Shown: positions 1 to 9,351, counted from the first letter of the stretch. The stretch is DNA of 64,000 nt from Actinomyces oris (GCF_001929375.1 NZ_MSGO01000015.1:1-64000); one strand, 5' to 3'. Program-made: numbers and translations. The notes: a model not told the origin generated them from the letters alone.

Positions 1-29
1 GGGCGACGGCGTCGTGCTGGCTGTCCGGA

Positions 30-94
30 TCGTAGGGTAGGTCGCGAGGTCGTAGCCTTAACCCACGACCTCGAGACATAAGGCACGACCGCGG
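30..94 (-). repeat. 65-bp nested palindromic repeat, copy 1
   Basis: Read on the minus strand, this is the first of three related copies (others at 13565-13630 and 62314-62376). It has an inner stem CGAGGTCG/CGACCTCG around a loop containing GGGTTAAGG, and an outer pair GGTCGT/ACGATC with one G-T mismatch. It lies about 60 bp past the stop of the rRNA methyltransferase gene. Function unknown; it could be a mobile palindrome or a 3'-end structure. Confidence 0.75.
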
Positions 95-154
95 CGGGTC
101 GGGATTCTCGTGACAGCACGGGAGATCCCCCCAGCCCCTGATTCGCGCCACGGC

Positions 155-1384
155 CTAGTCACGTACCAGCTCCACGAGCACCTCGGCGTGCTCGGTGTGC
201 GGGAACATGTCGAACAGGCGGGAGCGCGCCACCCGCATCGAGGGCAGGTGCGCCAGGTCCGCCGCCAGCGTGCGCGGGTTGCAGGAGGAGTAGAGCACCC
301 GCCCCACGCCGGAGGCCTCGATCCTGCCGGCCAGCTGCTCCCCGATCCCGCGCCGGGGAGGGTTGACCACGAGCAGATCCGGGCGATGCGCCCCGCCGGC
401 GCGATCCCCGGGGGAGGCCGGGTCCAGGACGCGGGCATCCCCGGCCTCGAAGCGCACCAGGGCGGGGTCCAGTCCCATGAGGTCGGCGGCCGCGCGCGCC
501 CCGTCAATGGCCGACGCCGAGACCTCCACCCCCAGTACCCGGCGGCCGGGAGCCGCCAGGGCCAGGGCGAAGCCGCCGACGCCGCAGAACAGGTCCCACA
601 CCCGGGTCGGCTCGGCCTCCTGCGCCCAGGCGCGGGCGGTGGCGTAGAGGGCCTCGGCCACGGCCGTGTTGGTCTGGAAGAAGGAACGGGTGGGCAGGTA
701 GAGGGGCAGCTCGACGTGGTCGGCGCGCAGGCCGGCCCGGCCGCCGCGCTCCGGTGACGGCAGGCTCAGGCGCATGAGGAGACGGTCCTCCTCGGTCAGG
801 ACGATCTCCTCGGGCCCCTCGATGACGGCCTGGTGGACGCTCTGGATGTTGACGGCGGCCACCGCCAGCTGGGGCAGGCGCCGGCGCAGGTCCGGCACGG
901 CGGCGCGCAGCCGCTCCAGGTGGTGGCGGGAGCGCAGGACGAAGCGCACCATGAGGTCCTCGTCGGGCGAGGCGGTCACCAGGACGTACTTGAGCTCGCC
1001 GCGGCGCGCGGGCACGTCGTAGGGGCGCAGGCCCAGCTCGGTGATGAGATCGGCCAGCACCGGCAGGGCCGCCTCGATGGCCGGCACGTGCAGCGGACAG
1101 GTGCGCAGGTCGACGCCGCCCCCGGCGCCGTCGAGGATCCCCAGGGCGGGGTGGGCGGCGGTCCCGGCCACCGCCATCTTCGCCTTGTTGCGGAAACCGG
1201 TGGGGGCGCTCGCCGCCGGTGCCTGCCACAGCCCGGCCGGGACGTGCTCGGCCAGGAGGGCGGCGACACGGGACTGCTTGGCGGCCAGCTGGTCGGGCAT
1301 CGGCAGAGACAGGTGGGGGCAGGAGCGGCAGGTGCCGGCGTCGTGGAGGGCGCAGGACGCCGCGTGTGCTGCGGTCACCGACAT
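155..1384 (-). CDS. 23S rRNA (uracil-C5) methyltransferase, RlmC/RumB-type
   Basis: This 409-residue protein matches the SAM-dependent RNA m5U methyltransferases that act on 23S rRNA. Near the N-terminus three cysteines (C11, C19, C22) and a later one in RTCPLH form the [4Fe-4S] site typical of the family. FFQTN and the SAM-binding segment WDLFCGVGGFAL follow, and the catalytic cysteine lies in SSCNPRT near the C-terminus. I chose the ATG at 1384; a longer frame runs to 1456 but would add unrelated residues ahead of the first cysteine. tRNA-Thr lies just upstream on the same strand. The exact target uridine cannot be read from sequence, so the RlmC name is by family resemblance. Confidence 0.85.
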   Translation of the reverse strand: MSVTAAHAASCALHDAGTCRSCPHLSLPMPDQLAAKQSRVAALLAEHVPAGLWQAPAASAPTGFRNKAKMAVAGTAAHPALGILDGAGGGVDLRTCPLHVPAIEAALPVLADLITELGLRPYDVPARRGELKYVLVTASPDEDLMVRFVLRSRHHLERLRAAVPDLRRRLPQLAVAAVNIQSVHQAVIEGPEEIVLTEEDRLLMRLSLPSPERGGRAGLRADHVELPLYLPTRSFFQTNTAVAEALYATARAWAQEAEPTRVWDLFCGVGGFALALAAPGRRVLGVEVSASAIDGARAAADLMGLDPALVRFEAGDARVLDPASPGDRAGGAHRPDLLVVNPPRRGIGEQLAGRIEASGVGRVLYSSCNPRTLAADLAHLPSMRVARSRLFDMFPHTEHAEVLVELVRD

Positions 1385-1472
1385 GTCCCCTCCCGGTGGT
1401 GCGCTCGTGGCCGGGCCGTGGGGTGGGTCTGAGGCAGGAACGGCCGGGCCCCGCACGGCTGCGGGCGATGAG

Positions 1473-1548
1473 TGGAGCCGCTTGTCGGACTCGAACCGAC
1501 GACCTGCTGTTTACAAGACAGCTGCTCTACCAACTGAGCTAAAGCGGC
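1473..1548 (-). tRNA. tRNA-Thr (anticodon UGU)
   Basis: A full cloverleaf is visible on the minus strand: acceptor GCCGCTT/AAGCGGC, D-arm GCTC/GAGC, anticodon stem GCTGT/ACAGC with loop CTTGTAA (anticodon TGT), T-arm GTCGG/CCGAC around TTCGAGT, and an encoded CCA end at 1473-1475. It decodes ACA. Confidence 0.95.
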
Positions 1549-1704
1549 GCGCGGCCGGCCAGGCGGCCGCAGGTGCGGGGGACAGTCTGACACAGACCGC
1601 CCCGGGCCGGGAAACCGGGGAGACGGTACCGTGCCCGTGGCCGTCCGGGCCCGTGGGCGCGCCGGGTGGGACCCGGAGCCGGGCTCGACGGCGGATCAGT
1701 CCTG

Positions 1705-2610
1705 CTACGGGGTGGACTGCGCCGTCGGGGTGGCGGAGGCCGTCGGGGTGGCGGCGGCGACGAGCTCGGTCAGGGAGGTCGGAGTCCCGAGCTTGGTCAG
1801 GTCGACCTTCTCACCCTTGAAGAAGACGGTGGGGGTGCTCTGCAGGTCCCTGGCGGAGAAGGCCTCGTTACTGAGGTTGACCCACTTGCCGTACTTGTCG
1901 GAGTCGATGGCCGCCTTGAACTTGGCGGAGACCTCCTTGGGGACGTTCACCTTGGTGGCTGCGGCCACCAGACCCTCCACCGTCATGTTCTTCTGGCTCT
2001 TGGTCTGAATCACCTGGGAGAGGATCTCGAAGACGGCGCCGTGGAAGCTCAGGGACTGGGCCGGGGCCTCGTCGAGCACCACGCCCATCGCGTTCATGAC
2101 CACGCTGGTCCACTCCTGCTCGAGGATCTTGGCGGGGTGGAGGGCCAGGGTGATCTTCTTCCCGCTCAGGAGCTGGTTGATCTCCTGGGTGTGGATGCCC
2201 TCGAACTGGGCGCAGTGGGAGCAGGAGTAGTCGAAGTAGATGTCCAGGATGGGGGCTGCGGCGGCGACGGTGTCGAGAGTGGGGCCTTCGCCGTAGGTCC
2301 AGGAGGCGTCGGAGAGGACCTGCTTGGGGACGCCTTCCTGGTTCGCCTTCGTGGTGGCCAGGCCCTCGTTCGGCGCGGGGAACTTCGTCGACGTCTTCTT
2401 GTCCTTGGGCTTCTTCTTGGCGTCGACGCCGAGGTAGAACAGGTAGCCGAGCCCACCGACCACGCTCGCGCCCGCAGCCCCGACGAAGCTGCGGCGGGCG
2501 ATCTTGTTTCGGCGCTCGCGGCGGGCTGAGGCCTCGCGCAGCTCCTTGGCCTTGAGACGCCTGGCCTCGCGGCGCTCGGCCTTGGTCTGGCGGGGCTGGT
2601 TAGTGGACAC
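1705..2610 (-). CDS. membrane-anchored DsbA-family thiol-disulfide oxidoreductase
   Basis: The 301-residue protein has a very basic cytoplasmic N-terminus (about 40 residues, many R/K/E). One membrane segment follows (about residues 43-65), then a thioredoxin-fold DsbA domain outside the membrane. The active site is CSHC within DYSCSHCAQFE, and the conserved cis-proline is in STPTVFFKG. It probably introduces or isomerises disulfides in exported proteins. The C-terminus is a Thr/Ala/Pro-rich tail. The GTG start at 2610 has AAGGAG at good spacing. The CSHC dipeptide differs from the commoner CPHC, so its redox strength and substrates are uncertain. Confidence 0.8.
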   Translation of the reverse strand: MSTNQPRQTKAERREARRLKAKELREASARRERRNKIARRSFVGAAGASVVGGLGYLFYLGVDAKKKPKDKKTSTKFPAPNEGLATTKANQEGVPKQVLSDASWTYGEGPTLDTVAAAAPILDIYFDYSCSHCAQFEGIHTQEINQLLSGKKITLALHPAKILEQEWTSVVMNAMGVVLDEAPAQSLSFHGAVFEILSQVIQTKSQKNMTVEGLVAAATKVNVPKEVSAKFKAAIDSDKYGKWVNLSNEAFSARDLQSTPTVFFKGEKVDLTKLGTPTSLTELVAAATPTASATPTAQSTP

Positions 2611-2898
2611 GCGGTGCTCCTTGTGATGCGGTGACGAGCGGACGACCAGGAAGACGAATGGTCAACGAGCGATGGCTGTCGTGACGTCATTCTGCCCGAC
2701 GATCTTGGAGGAAACCACGCCTGGTGTCTGCCGGTGGCGGATTGTGACGCATCGGTCGTCGCTGTCCCGGTGCTCGGGCCCGGGGTCGGGCAGAATCGGG
2801 GGGATCAGACCGCGTGGTCCGGAATCAGGGGCAAGCCCCGAGGCCACTGATGGAGTACTGCATGAGGAGGCGGACTGGATGCGTGAGCGAGGAGCGGA

Positions 2899-3489
2899 GT
2901 GAGCGAGACGCGGGAGCCCGAGGCCGTAGCGTCCTCGGATGGTTACTACACGATGCAGGAGTCGGCGCCGGAGCTCGACCCCGCAAGACGATCCGTGCCG
3001 GAATACGGGGCCCTCCCCGCGCCTGGGACTCCGGGTGCGCCGGCTCCCGGGATGGTGCCTGCGCCGATGATGGCTCCGGCGCCCGTGAAGGCGCCTGCTC
3101 CGTCGGGTGCTGAGGCGTGGAGCGCGGGACTGTTCGGGCTGCTGGCACCTCTGCCGATTCTCGATGTGCTGCTCGCCATGGTGGCGATGATGGTGGTCGG
3201 CCTGTGGAACAAGAAGGACCTGCGTGAACCGGCCCGGACGAATCGCCGCCTGGCGGCGAGCTGGGGACTGACGCTGCTGCTGGTGGAGGTGGCTCTGATA
3301 GTGATCCAGATTGCCGTGGCCCCCATCGCGAACGACTACGACGAATCGCCGTCTTTCATGCCGTGGGGCACCCCGATCATCATGGCTCTGGCCATGGTCG
3401 GAGTCCATGTGCTGGTGTGCGCCGTCCAGATGATCCGGGCCTACCGCGGCAAGACCCTCCGCTTCGGAGGCTTCCCCTTCTTCCGCTGA
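2899..3489 (+). CDS. DUF4870-like small membrane protein
   Basis: The 196-residue protein starts with about 70 residues rich in Pro and Ala, including PAPGMVPAPMMAPAPVKAP. Three hydrophobic segments follow (roughly residues 74-102, 115-137 and 153-180), separated by charged loops, as in DUF4870-type proteins. The GTG at 2899 follows GGAGCGGA; an ATG at 2953 is an alternative. The function is not known. It is convergent with the kinase gene downstream, and the proline-rich tail suggests a cytoplasmic interaction region, which is inference. Confidence 0.6.
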   Translation: MSETREPEAVASSDGYYTMQESAPELDPARRSVPEYGALPAPGTPGAPAPGMVPAPMMAPAPVKAPAPSGAEAWSAGLFGLLAPLPILDVLLAMVAMMVVGLWNKKDLREPARTNRRLAASWGLTLLLVEVALIVIQIAVAPIANDYDESPSFMPWGTPIIMALAMVGVHVLVCAVQMIRAYRGKTLRFGGFPFFR

Positions 3490-3585
3490 CCGGGTCCGGG
3501 TCGGAGTCGGCACCGAGCCGGCACCACCAGGCCCCGGAGGCGGACGCCGCCAGAAGACCACGGCGTCAGCCGCCGAGGCGGCACG

Positions 3586-5628
3586 TCAGTTCCCGAAAGG
3601 ACTCAGATCCGGATACGGCATCACCCCGGCGAAGGCCAGGATGAAGAACACGGCGCCAATACCCAGCATCCCTAACACCAGGTTCCTTCTGCCGTTGTCG
3701 CCAGGGATGAACGAGTTGAGAATATGAGCGCCACCACGTCGAGTCGCCGCCCCCCACGGCGCCAGCCACAGGACGAGAAAGTACAGGGCGCCCCCCACGA
3801 AACAGAGGATGTAGTAACGGACGGGGAGCGGCAATGATCCCAGAATCGCGGAGTCATCGGACGTGATACCCGCCGAGTGAGTGAGCGCGAGGAAGACGAG
3901 CGCGGTCCCCGCGGCCAGGAGAAAGGCGAAACCAACAGATATCAGCGAGCGCAACAGGTACCACGGGCTCATCGCCCACATGCGGGAGTTGTCCGACGGC
4001 GAGGTGCCGCCGCGCTGGAGCCGGTTCCAACGCCGAGCGTCCTGGGCCCGCCCCACAGCGCCGGTGACTACTGTCAGAATCGCCCCGATAATCCCCATCC
4101 AGATCGGTCTGACGCTCCCGATCGAGGACAGCATGAACCCCACGGCCAGCATCGCCAGCGGATGACGCACCGGCTCCTGGGCCCACCCGGGCAGCTCCCC
4201 GGGGCGTCTGGGAGCGTCGAACCGGCGGACCTGCGTAGCAGCGGTGCCCGTTGCCATCGGCCCCGTCATCGCACCCACCGGCGGCGCAGCCGTCGGACCG
4301 GTGACGGACTGGGAGTAGCCGGGCTGGAACGCCGTCGGAAGCTGACCCGAGTAGGGGAACATCGGCACCTGCCCGGACGGCGCCGGCCGCGGGTGCACGC
4401 CCGAGGCGGCCGCAGGCGCAGGAGCACCCACGCCGTACTGCATCGACTGCGCCCCACTCGAGGGCATCACCAAACCGCCCTGGTACAACGGGCGCGGCGG
4501 GATGGCCGGCGGCTGCGCGGAAGCACCGGAGGCGGCCGATGGCGCCGAGTAACCGAACTCCGCGCCGGAGGCCGCCGAGACGGGACTGCCGTAAGCGGCC
4601 GGGGAGGCCGAGGCCGCACTGCGAGCATCGCGAGGCGACCCCGGGGTCGAGCCGTAGCCGGGAACGAAGGTGCTGGTGTTCCGCTCCAGCTCACTGAACT
4701 CCGGCTCCTCGTCCTCGGGCCCCAGGAGCCGGTCGACCGCCTCCTGCCCGGTCCCACCCTCGGCGATCTCATCGAGCACCTCCAGCAGGCCGTCCGGATT
4801 CAGACGGTTCTCCGCCTCAGGGGCGAGCGCCGCCGTGAACGCCCGCGCCAGCGCCGGGTTCTCCTCCTCCAGGTTGCCCAGCTCCGGGGTGCCCGCGTAG
4901 ACGCGCCGGAAGACCACCTGCCAGGCGCCCGAACCGAAGGGCGCCAGCCCAGTGACGGTGAACAGGAGCACGCCCGCGCAGGCGTACCAGTCGACGTCGG
5001 CGTTCGGCTCCCCGCCGTCGAGCATCTCCGGGGGGATGAACCCCGGGGTGCCCGTGACCTGGCCGGTCTGCGTGAGCCGGACGTCGTCGGCCACCTGGGC
5101 GATGCCGAAGTCGATGAGAACCGGCCCCTGCGCGCTGAGCATGACGTTGGAGGGCTTGAGGTCGCGGTGGATGACGCCGGCATCGTGCACCGCGCGCAGC
5201 GAGTCGACCAGCCCGTGGGCCAGGTCGGCCAGGTCACGGGCGTCAGTGGTCAGGTCGTAGACGCCCTCATGCTCCACCTCGTGCTGCAGGGTGGGGCCCT
5301 CGATGAGCTCGGTGATGACGAAGGTGATGCCCTGGGAGCCGTCCCCGGTCTCGATGTCCAGGATGCGCGCCACGCGCGTGTCCCTCACCCGGGCCAGGAC
5401 GCTGGCCTCCCGGTCCAGGCGACGCCGGGCGGTGGGGTCCGCGGCGATCTGCGGGTGGAGGATCTTCATGGCCACGTGGCGCCCACCCTCATCGGTGGCC
5501 TCCCACACCACGCCCATGCCCCCGGCGCCCAGGCGACGCAGAAGCCGGTATCCCCCCACTGAGGTGCCGGCGCGCAGCTTGCTCAGGGTGACCGGCTCGC
5601 CCGGGTGCGCGTCGAAGTTCTGCGTCAT
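3586..5628 (-). CDS. serine/threonine protein kinase with C-terminal membrane domain
   Basis: This is a 680-residue Hanks-type kinase. Its kinase domain spans about residues 27-290: glycine loop LGAGGMGV, lysine 55 in VAMK, catalytic HRDLKPSN with Asp156, DFG at 173-175, then the activation segment GTPGFIPPE. A Pro/Ala/Gly-rich linker of about 200 residues follows. The C-terminus carries four hydrophobic segments, unlike PknB, which has one membrane helix and external PASTA repeats. The output domain is therefore membrane-embedded and unknown. A longer frame exists to 5799, but the ATG at 5628 has TACTGT seven bases upstream, fitting a leaderless start. Confidence 0.85.
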   Translation of the reverse strand: MTQNFDAHPGEPVTLSKLRAGTSVGGYRLLRRLGAGGMGVVWEATDEGGRHVAMKILHPQIAADPTARRRLDREASVLARVRDTRVARILDIETGDGSQGITFVITELIEGPTLQHEVEHEGVYDLTTDARDLADLAHGLVDSLRAVHDAGVIHRDLKPSNVMLSAQGPVLIDFGIAQVADDVRLTQTGQVTGTPGFIPPEMLDGGEPNADVDWYACAGVLLFTVTGLAPFGSGAWQVVFRRVYAGTPELGNLEEENPALARAFTAALAPEAENRLNPDGLLEVLDEIAEGGTGQEAVDRLLGPEDEEPEFSELERNTSTFVPGYGSTPGSPRDARSAASASPAAYGSPVSAASGAEFGYSAPSAASGASAQPPAIPPRPLYQGGLVMPSSGAQSMQYGVGAPAPAAASGVHPRPAPSGQVPMFPYSGQLPTAFQPGYSQSVTGPTAAPPVGAMTGPMATGTAATQVRRFDAPRRPGELPGWAQEPVRHPLAMLAVGFMLSSIGSVRPIWMGIIGAILTVVTGAVGRAQDARRWNRLQRGGTSPSDNSRMWAMSPWYLLRSLISVGFAFLLAAGTALVFLALTHSAGITSDDSAILGSLPLPVRYYILCFVGGALYFLVLWLAPWGAATRRGGAHILNSFIPGDNGRRNLVLGMLGIGAVFFILAFAGVMPYPDLSPFGN

Positions 5629-5635
5629 GGCCCCC

Positions 5636-5641
5636 ACAGTA
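5636..5641 (-). promoter_or_regulatory. -10 hexamer, leaderless start of kinase gene
   Basis: TACTGT on the minus strand ends seven bases before the ATG at 5628, and no Shine-Dalgarno sequence is present. It is one of eleven such arrangements in the window. Confidence 0.5.
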
Positions 5642-5981
5642 CCGGGCCGGATTCGCTCGTGGGCGCCCCGAAGCTGTGGGGCTCTTCGCCCGACTGTGGG
5701 CCATGTCGCGGGAGTAAAGCCAGTGATGGAGCCGCATTGCCGGTATCGGGCCGGATGGTTTCCGACGGCGGGGATGGGGAGGTCTCCACCTGCCGCCATC
5801 GCCGTCGAAGACCACCCTGACCGTTTGCTGCGAATCTCTGGTCAAAGCGGGGAACCTGTGTCAGGATGAGCCCGTCCGCGGTCGAACGGCTGACCGCGGC
5901 ACGTGTCAATGCGGACACGCATCGGCACCTTTCACGACGGATCGTCCGGCACGTACCTGCCGGTGAAGGGAAGCACCACCC
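5642..5981. other. divergent intergenic region, kinase / sugar ABC ATPase
   Basis: This gap of about 340 bp separates divergent genes and must contain the promoter of the ABC ATPase gene. Apart from the ribosome binding site GAAGGGAAG at about 5965-5973, I see no clear operator, repeat or RNA structure. Confidence 0.5.
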
Positions 5982-7109
5982 ATGGCAACTGTGACTTTCG
6001 AGAACGCCACACGCATTTACCCGGGCAATGACCGCCCCAGTGTTGACGCTCTCAACCTCGAGATCGCCGATGGCGAGTTCCTCGTACTCGTCGGCCCCTC
6101 CGGCTGCGGTAAGTCCACCTCCCTGCGCATGCTCGCGGGCCTGGAGGACGTCAACGCCGGTCGTATCCTCATCGGTGACCGCGACGTCACCGATGTTCAG
6201 CCCAAGGACCGTGACATCGCCATGGTCTTCCAGAACTACGCGCTCTACCCGCACATGACCGTGCACGACAACATGGGCTTCGCCCTCAAGATCGCCGGCA
6301 CCCCCAAGGCCGAGATCGACAAGCGAGTGCGCGAGGCCGCCAAGATCCTCGGCCTGACCGAGTACCTGGACCGCAAGCCCAAGGCCCTCTCCGGTGGTCA
6401 GCGTCAGCGTGTGGCCATGGGCCGCGCCATCGTGCGCAAGCCCAAGGTCTTCCTCATGGACGAGCCGCTGTCCAACCTGGACGCCAAGCTCCGTGTGCAG
6501 ACCCGCACCCAGATCGCCTCGCTCCAGCGCTCGCTGGGCGTCACCACGGTCTACGTCACTCACGACCAGACCGAGGCCCTCACCATGGGTGACCGCATCG
6601 CGGTCCTCAAGGACGGCGTGCTCCAGCAGGTCGGCACCCCGCGTGAGATGTACGACCACCCCGCCAACGAGTTCGTCGCCGGCTTCATCGGCTCGCCGGC
6701 CATGAACCTGGGGCAGTTCACGGTCAAGGGTGACGTCGCCACCGTCGGCGCCGCCAAGATCCAGCTGTCCAAGGCGACCCTGGACGCCATCACCCCCGAG
6801 GACGGCGGCAAGGTGACCATCGGGTTCCGCCCCGAGTCGCTCGACGTCGTCTCCGCCCAGGACGAGCACTCCATCCCGGTGCGCCTGTCCTTCGTGGAGG
6901 AGTTGGGCTCCGACGCCTACATCTACGGTGAGCTCGTCGGCGCCGAGGACTCCGAGGCCAAGCTCGGCTCCGGTGAGGACTCCAGCCAGATCATCGTGCG
7001 CGTGCCCCCGCGTACCGCCCCCGAGCCGGGCGAGACCGTCTACGTGCGGATCCGCCCCGGTCAGGAGCACATCTTCTCCGCCTCCACCGGCAAGCGCCTG
7101 CCTGCCTGA
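5982..7109 (+). CDS. multiple-sugar ABC transporter ATP-binding protein (MsiK/UgpC family)
   Basis: The 375-residue protein is an importer ATPase of the CUT1 carbohydrate type. Visible motifs are Walker A GPSGCGKST, Q-loop FQNYALYPHMTV, signature LSGGQRQR, Walker B VFLMDEPLSNLD and switch histidine VTHDQ. The C-terminal third (about 235-375) is the TOBE/MalK regulatory domain. No permease or binding-protein gene is adjacent. This is typical of actinobacterial MsiK, which energises several sugar transporters encoded elsewhere. The ATG has a good upstream ribosome binding site. Confidence 0.92.
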   Translation: MATVTFENATRIYPGNDRPSVDALNLEIADGEFLVLVGPSGCGKSTSLRMLAGLEDVNAGRILIGDRDVTDVQPKDRDIAMVFQNYALYPHMTVHDNMGFALKIAGTPKAEIDKRVREAAKILGLTEYLDRKPKALSGGQRQRVAMGRAIVRKPKVFLMDEPLSNLDAKLRVQTRTQIASLQRSLGVTTVYVTHDQTEALTMGDRIAVLKDGVLQQVGTPREMYDHPANEFVAGFIGSPAMNLGQFTVKGDVATVGAAKIQLSKATLDAITPEDGGKVTIGFRPESLDVVSAQDEHSIPVRLSFVEELGSDAYIYGELVGAEDSEAKLGSGEDSSQIIVRVPPRTAPEPGETVYVRIRPGQEHIFSASTGKRLPA

Positions 7110-7120
7110 GGATGCTGAGC

Positions 7121-7160
7121 ACGACGGCGCCGTTCCCCTTCCCGGAGACGGCGCCGTCGT
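7121..7160 (+). terminator. terminator hairpin after the ABC ATPase gene
   Basis: Perfect 13-bp arms ACGACGGCGCCGT/ACGGCGCCGTCGT (7121-7133 and 7148-7160) with a 14-nt loop lie 12 bp past the stop. No T-tract follows, which is common in high-GC actinobacteria. Confidence 0.75.
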
Positions 7161-7293
7161 CGCGCTCACCGAGGGGCCGGGCCGGTGGCGGAGGCCGCCC
7201 GGTGGTGATGAGGGGGAGCCGCTCCGCCGCCGGCACTGGACGAAGTGTGGTCGGCGGCTCATGTCTCGAAAAGCAAATTGGGTTCCGGCCTGA

Positions 7294-7299
7294 AAGAAT
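7294..7299 (+). promoter_or_regulatory. -10 hexamer, leaderless start of DUF4032 gene
   Basis: AAGAAT ends six bases before the ATG at 7306. The same hexamer and spacing precede the purine permease start at 44843. Confidence 0.45.
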
Positions 7300-7305
7300 G
7301 ATCCC

Positions 7306-8682
7306 ATGTCCCAGTCCATGAAGATCACGGCGGCGACCATTGACCCGGCGCTGCTCGACCTCCCTTGGGAGACGGCGCTGGAGGAGTGGCCCACCGAGGT
7401 CCTTGCCGCGCTGCCCCGTGGTCTGTCCCGCCACATCGTGCGCTTCGTCAACCTCTCCGAGCGCGTCATCGCGGTCAAGGAGATCGGCGAGTCCGTGGCC
7501 CACCGCGAGTACGAGCTCCTGCGCAACCTGCTGCGCCTGGGGGCGCCCTGCGTGCATCCGACGGCGGTCATCACCGGCCGCAGCAGCGTCACCGGTGAGG
7601 AGCTCAACTCGGTGCTCATCACCGAGCACCTGTCCTACTCCCTTCCCTACCGGGCGCTGTTCAGCCAGTACATGCGGCCCGAGACCGCCACCCGACTCAT
7701 CGACGCGCTCGCCGTGCTGCTGGTGCGCCTGCACCTGCTGGGCTTCTACTGGGGGGACGTGTCCCTGTCCAACACGCTCTTCCGCCGCGACGCCGGGGCC
7801 TTCGCCGCCTACCTGGTGGACGCCGAGACCGGGGAGCTGTACCCCGAGGGGCTCACGGACGGCAAGCGCCTCTACGACATCGACGTGGCCCGCACCAACA
7901 TCATCGGCGAGCTCATGGACCTCCAGGCCGGCGCCCTGCTGGAGCCGAGTGTGGACACCATTGAGGTGGGGGACCGGATCGTCAGCCGCTACACCGAGCT
8001 GTGGGACGTGCTCACCGCCAAGGAGTCCTTCTCCATGGATGAGCGCTGGCGCCTGCGCCGCCGGGTCGAGAAGCTCAACGAGATGGGCTACGACGTCGCC
8101 GAGCTCACCATGAACACCGACTCCCAGGGCAACCACATCACCATTCAGCCCAAGGTCGTCGACGCCGGCCACTACCACCGCCAGGTGATGCGACTGACCG
8201 GCCTGGACGTTCAGGAGCGCCAGGGCCAGCGCATGCTCAACGACCTGGAGGCCTACCGGGCCATCACCGGTCGCAGCGAGGACCCCATCGAGCTCGTGGC
8301 CCACTCCTGGCTGGCGGAGGTCTTCGAACCCACCATTCACTCCGTCCCCGTCGAGATGCGCCGCAAGCTGGAGCCCGCGGAGATCTTCCACGAGATCCTC
8401 GAGCACCGCTGGTACATGTCCGAGGCCCAGAACCGCTACGTCACCACGCAGGAGGCGGTGGACGACTACGTGGCCACGGTGCTGCCCCAGCACCGTGACG
8501 AGCGGGCCTACCTGGGGAACGGGGACACCCAGGAGATGGAGGCGATCGTCGTCGACGACGACACCGCTGAGCCGGTGCCCGAGGACGACGCCGAGTTCGC
8601 CGCCCGCGACGAGCAGACGCTGGCCGACCACGCCGCCAACCCCTACGGCTTCACCGCCGGCATGAAGTTCAAGGGGGAGTAG
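7306..8682 (+). CDS. DUF4032 protein with kinase-like N-terminal region
   Basis: This 458-residue actinobacterial protein has a C-terminal DUF4032 region containing NRYVTTQEAVDDYV near residue 380. Its N-terminal half resembles the lipopolysaccharide-kinase fold: VAVKEIGE-like lysine segment (IAVKEIGE), then LHLLGFYWGDVSLSNTLF, where D and N occupy catalytic-loop-like positions, then YLVDAETGE. The substrate is unknown; a protein or small-molecule kinase-like role is inference. The tail is acidic. It stands alone between a terminator and a small frameshifted gene. Confidence 0.8.
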   Translation: MSQSMKITAATIDPALLDLPWETALEEWPTEVLAALPRGLSRHIVRFVNLSERVIAVKEIGESVAHREYELLRNLLRLGAPCVHPTAVITGRSSVTGEELNSVLITEHLSYSLPYRALFSQYMRPETATRLIDALAVLLVRLHLLGFYWGDVSLSNTLFRRDAGAFAAYLVDAETGELYPEGLTDGKRLYDIDVARTNIIGELMDLQAGALLEPSVDTIEVGDRIVSRYTELWDVLTAKESFSMDERWRLRRRVEKLNEMGYDVAELTMNTDSQGNHITIQPKVVDAGHYHRQVMRLTGLDVQERQGQRMLNDLEAYRAITGRSEDPIELVAHSWLAEVFEPTIHSVPVEMRRKLEPAEIFHEILEHRWYMSEAQNRYVTTQEAVDDYVATVLPQHRDERAYLGNGDTQEMEAIVVDDDTAEPVPEDDAEFAARDEQTLADHAANPYGFTAGMKFKGE

Positions 8683-8790
8683 GGCCCGCTCCGCAGACCG
8701 GGCGGTGCGTCGTCGGCGCCCAGTGGTGCCCGACCGGTTGATAGTCTGACCTCGATCAGCTGAGGCGATGAGAAGGGCCGTGACGGGGAC

Positions 8791-9248
8791 ATGGACGAGG
8801 ACGCGCCCGCACTCCAGGTCCTGCCCGGGGCCACGCCGGACAACTGCGCCTTCATCGACCTGTACTACGACCCGTCCGTATCGCCCGTGCCGAACATGTC
8901 GACGCCTTTCACGATCAACGGCCTGCAGTTCCGCCTCTCGCGGGGAGAGTCCGTCAGGTTCGCCGTCCCGCCGGGGCCGGCGCAGGTCGTCCCGGTGCCG
9001 AACTTTGGTCGGTTGTTCTACGACTCGATGCCACGACTCGACTTCGTGGTGCACACCGGCCAGACGGTGACGGTGTTCTATCGGTACTCCACTTTCAGGC
9101 GCAACCCGGGATCGCTGACTTCCAGAGGCTTGAGGGACTCTCGGCCTCCGAGCAGAGAACTGTCGACGAAGCGAAGTGCATCGTCGTCGGTGCTCTTATC
9201 GTGATGGCGGTGATAGCGATCTGGCTCGCACTGTCGTCCTGGTTCTGA
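8791..9248 (+). pseudogene. hypothetical beta-domain/membrane protein, frameshifted
   Basis: The first 100 residues from the ATG at 8791 form a beta-rich domain (TINGLQFRLSRGESVRFAVP, then FVVHTGQTVTVFYRY), reminiscent of DUF2846/PEGA-like domains. After about 9090 this frame turns into a low-quality Arg/Ser-rich tail. The -1 frame instead continues sensibly: FQAQPGIADFQRLEGL, then a clean membrane helix (VVGALIVMAVIAIWLALSSW), stopping at 9246-9248. I infer one gene of about 152 residues with a one-base deletion near 9090. No canonical slippery heptamer is present. A sequencing error or a true pseudogene are both possible. Confidence 0.6.
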
Positions 9249-9351
9249 ACCTTTGGGGTTGCCGCAGCCGGCTGCGGACGCACCTGCGACTTAGGGGCGG
9301 GGACATTCCGCGCGGCCGGGCGCATTCCGTCTCGGTGGGGGACACCACACG

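Noticed and set aside
1600-1620. CCCCGG/CCGGGG hairpin after the DsbA-like gene
   Set aside because: The 6-bp stem is too weak to distinguish from GC-rich background.
6991-9054. 687-residue frame antisense to the DUF4032 gene
   Set aside because: Composition and lack of motifs mark it as a shadow; the plus-strand DUF4032 protein is convincing.
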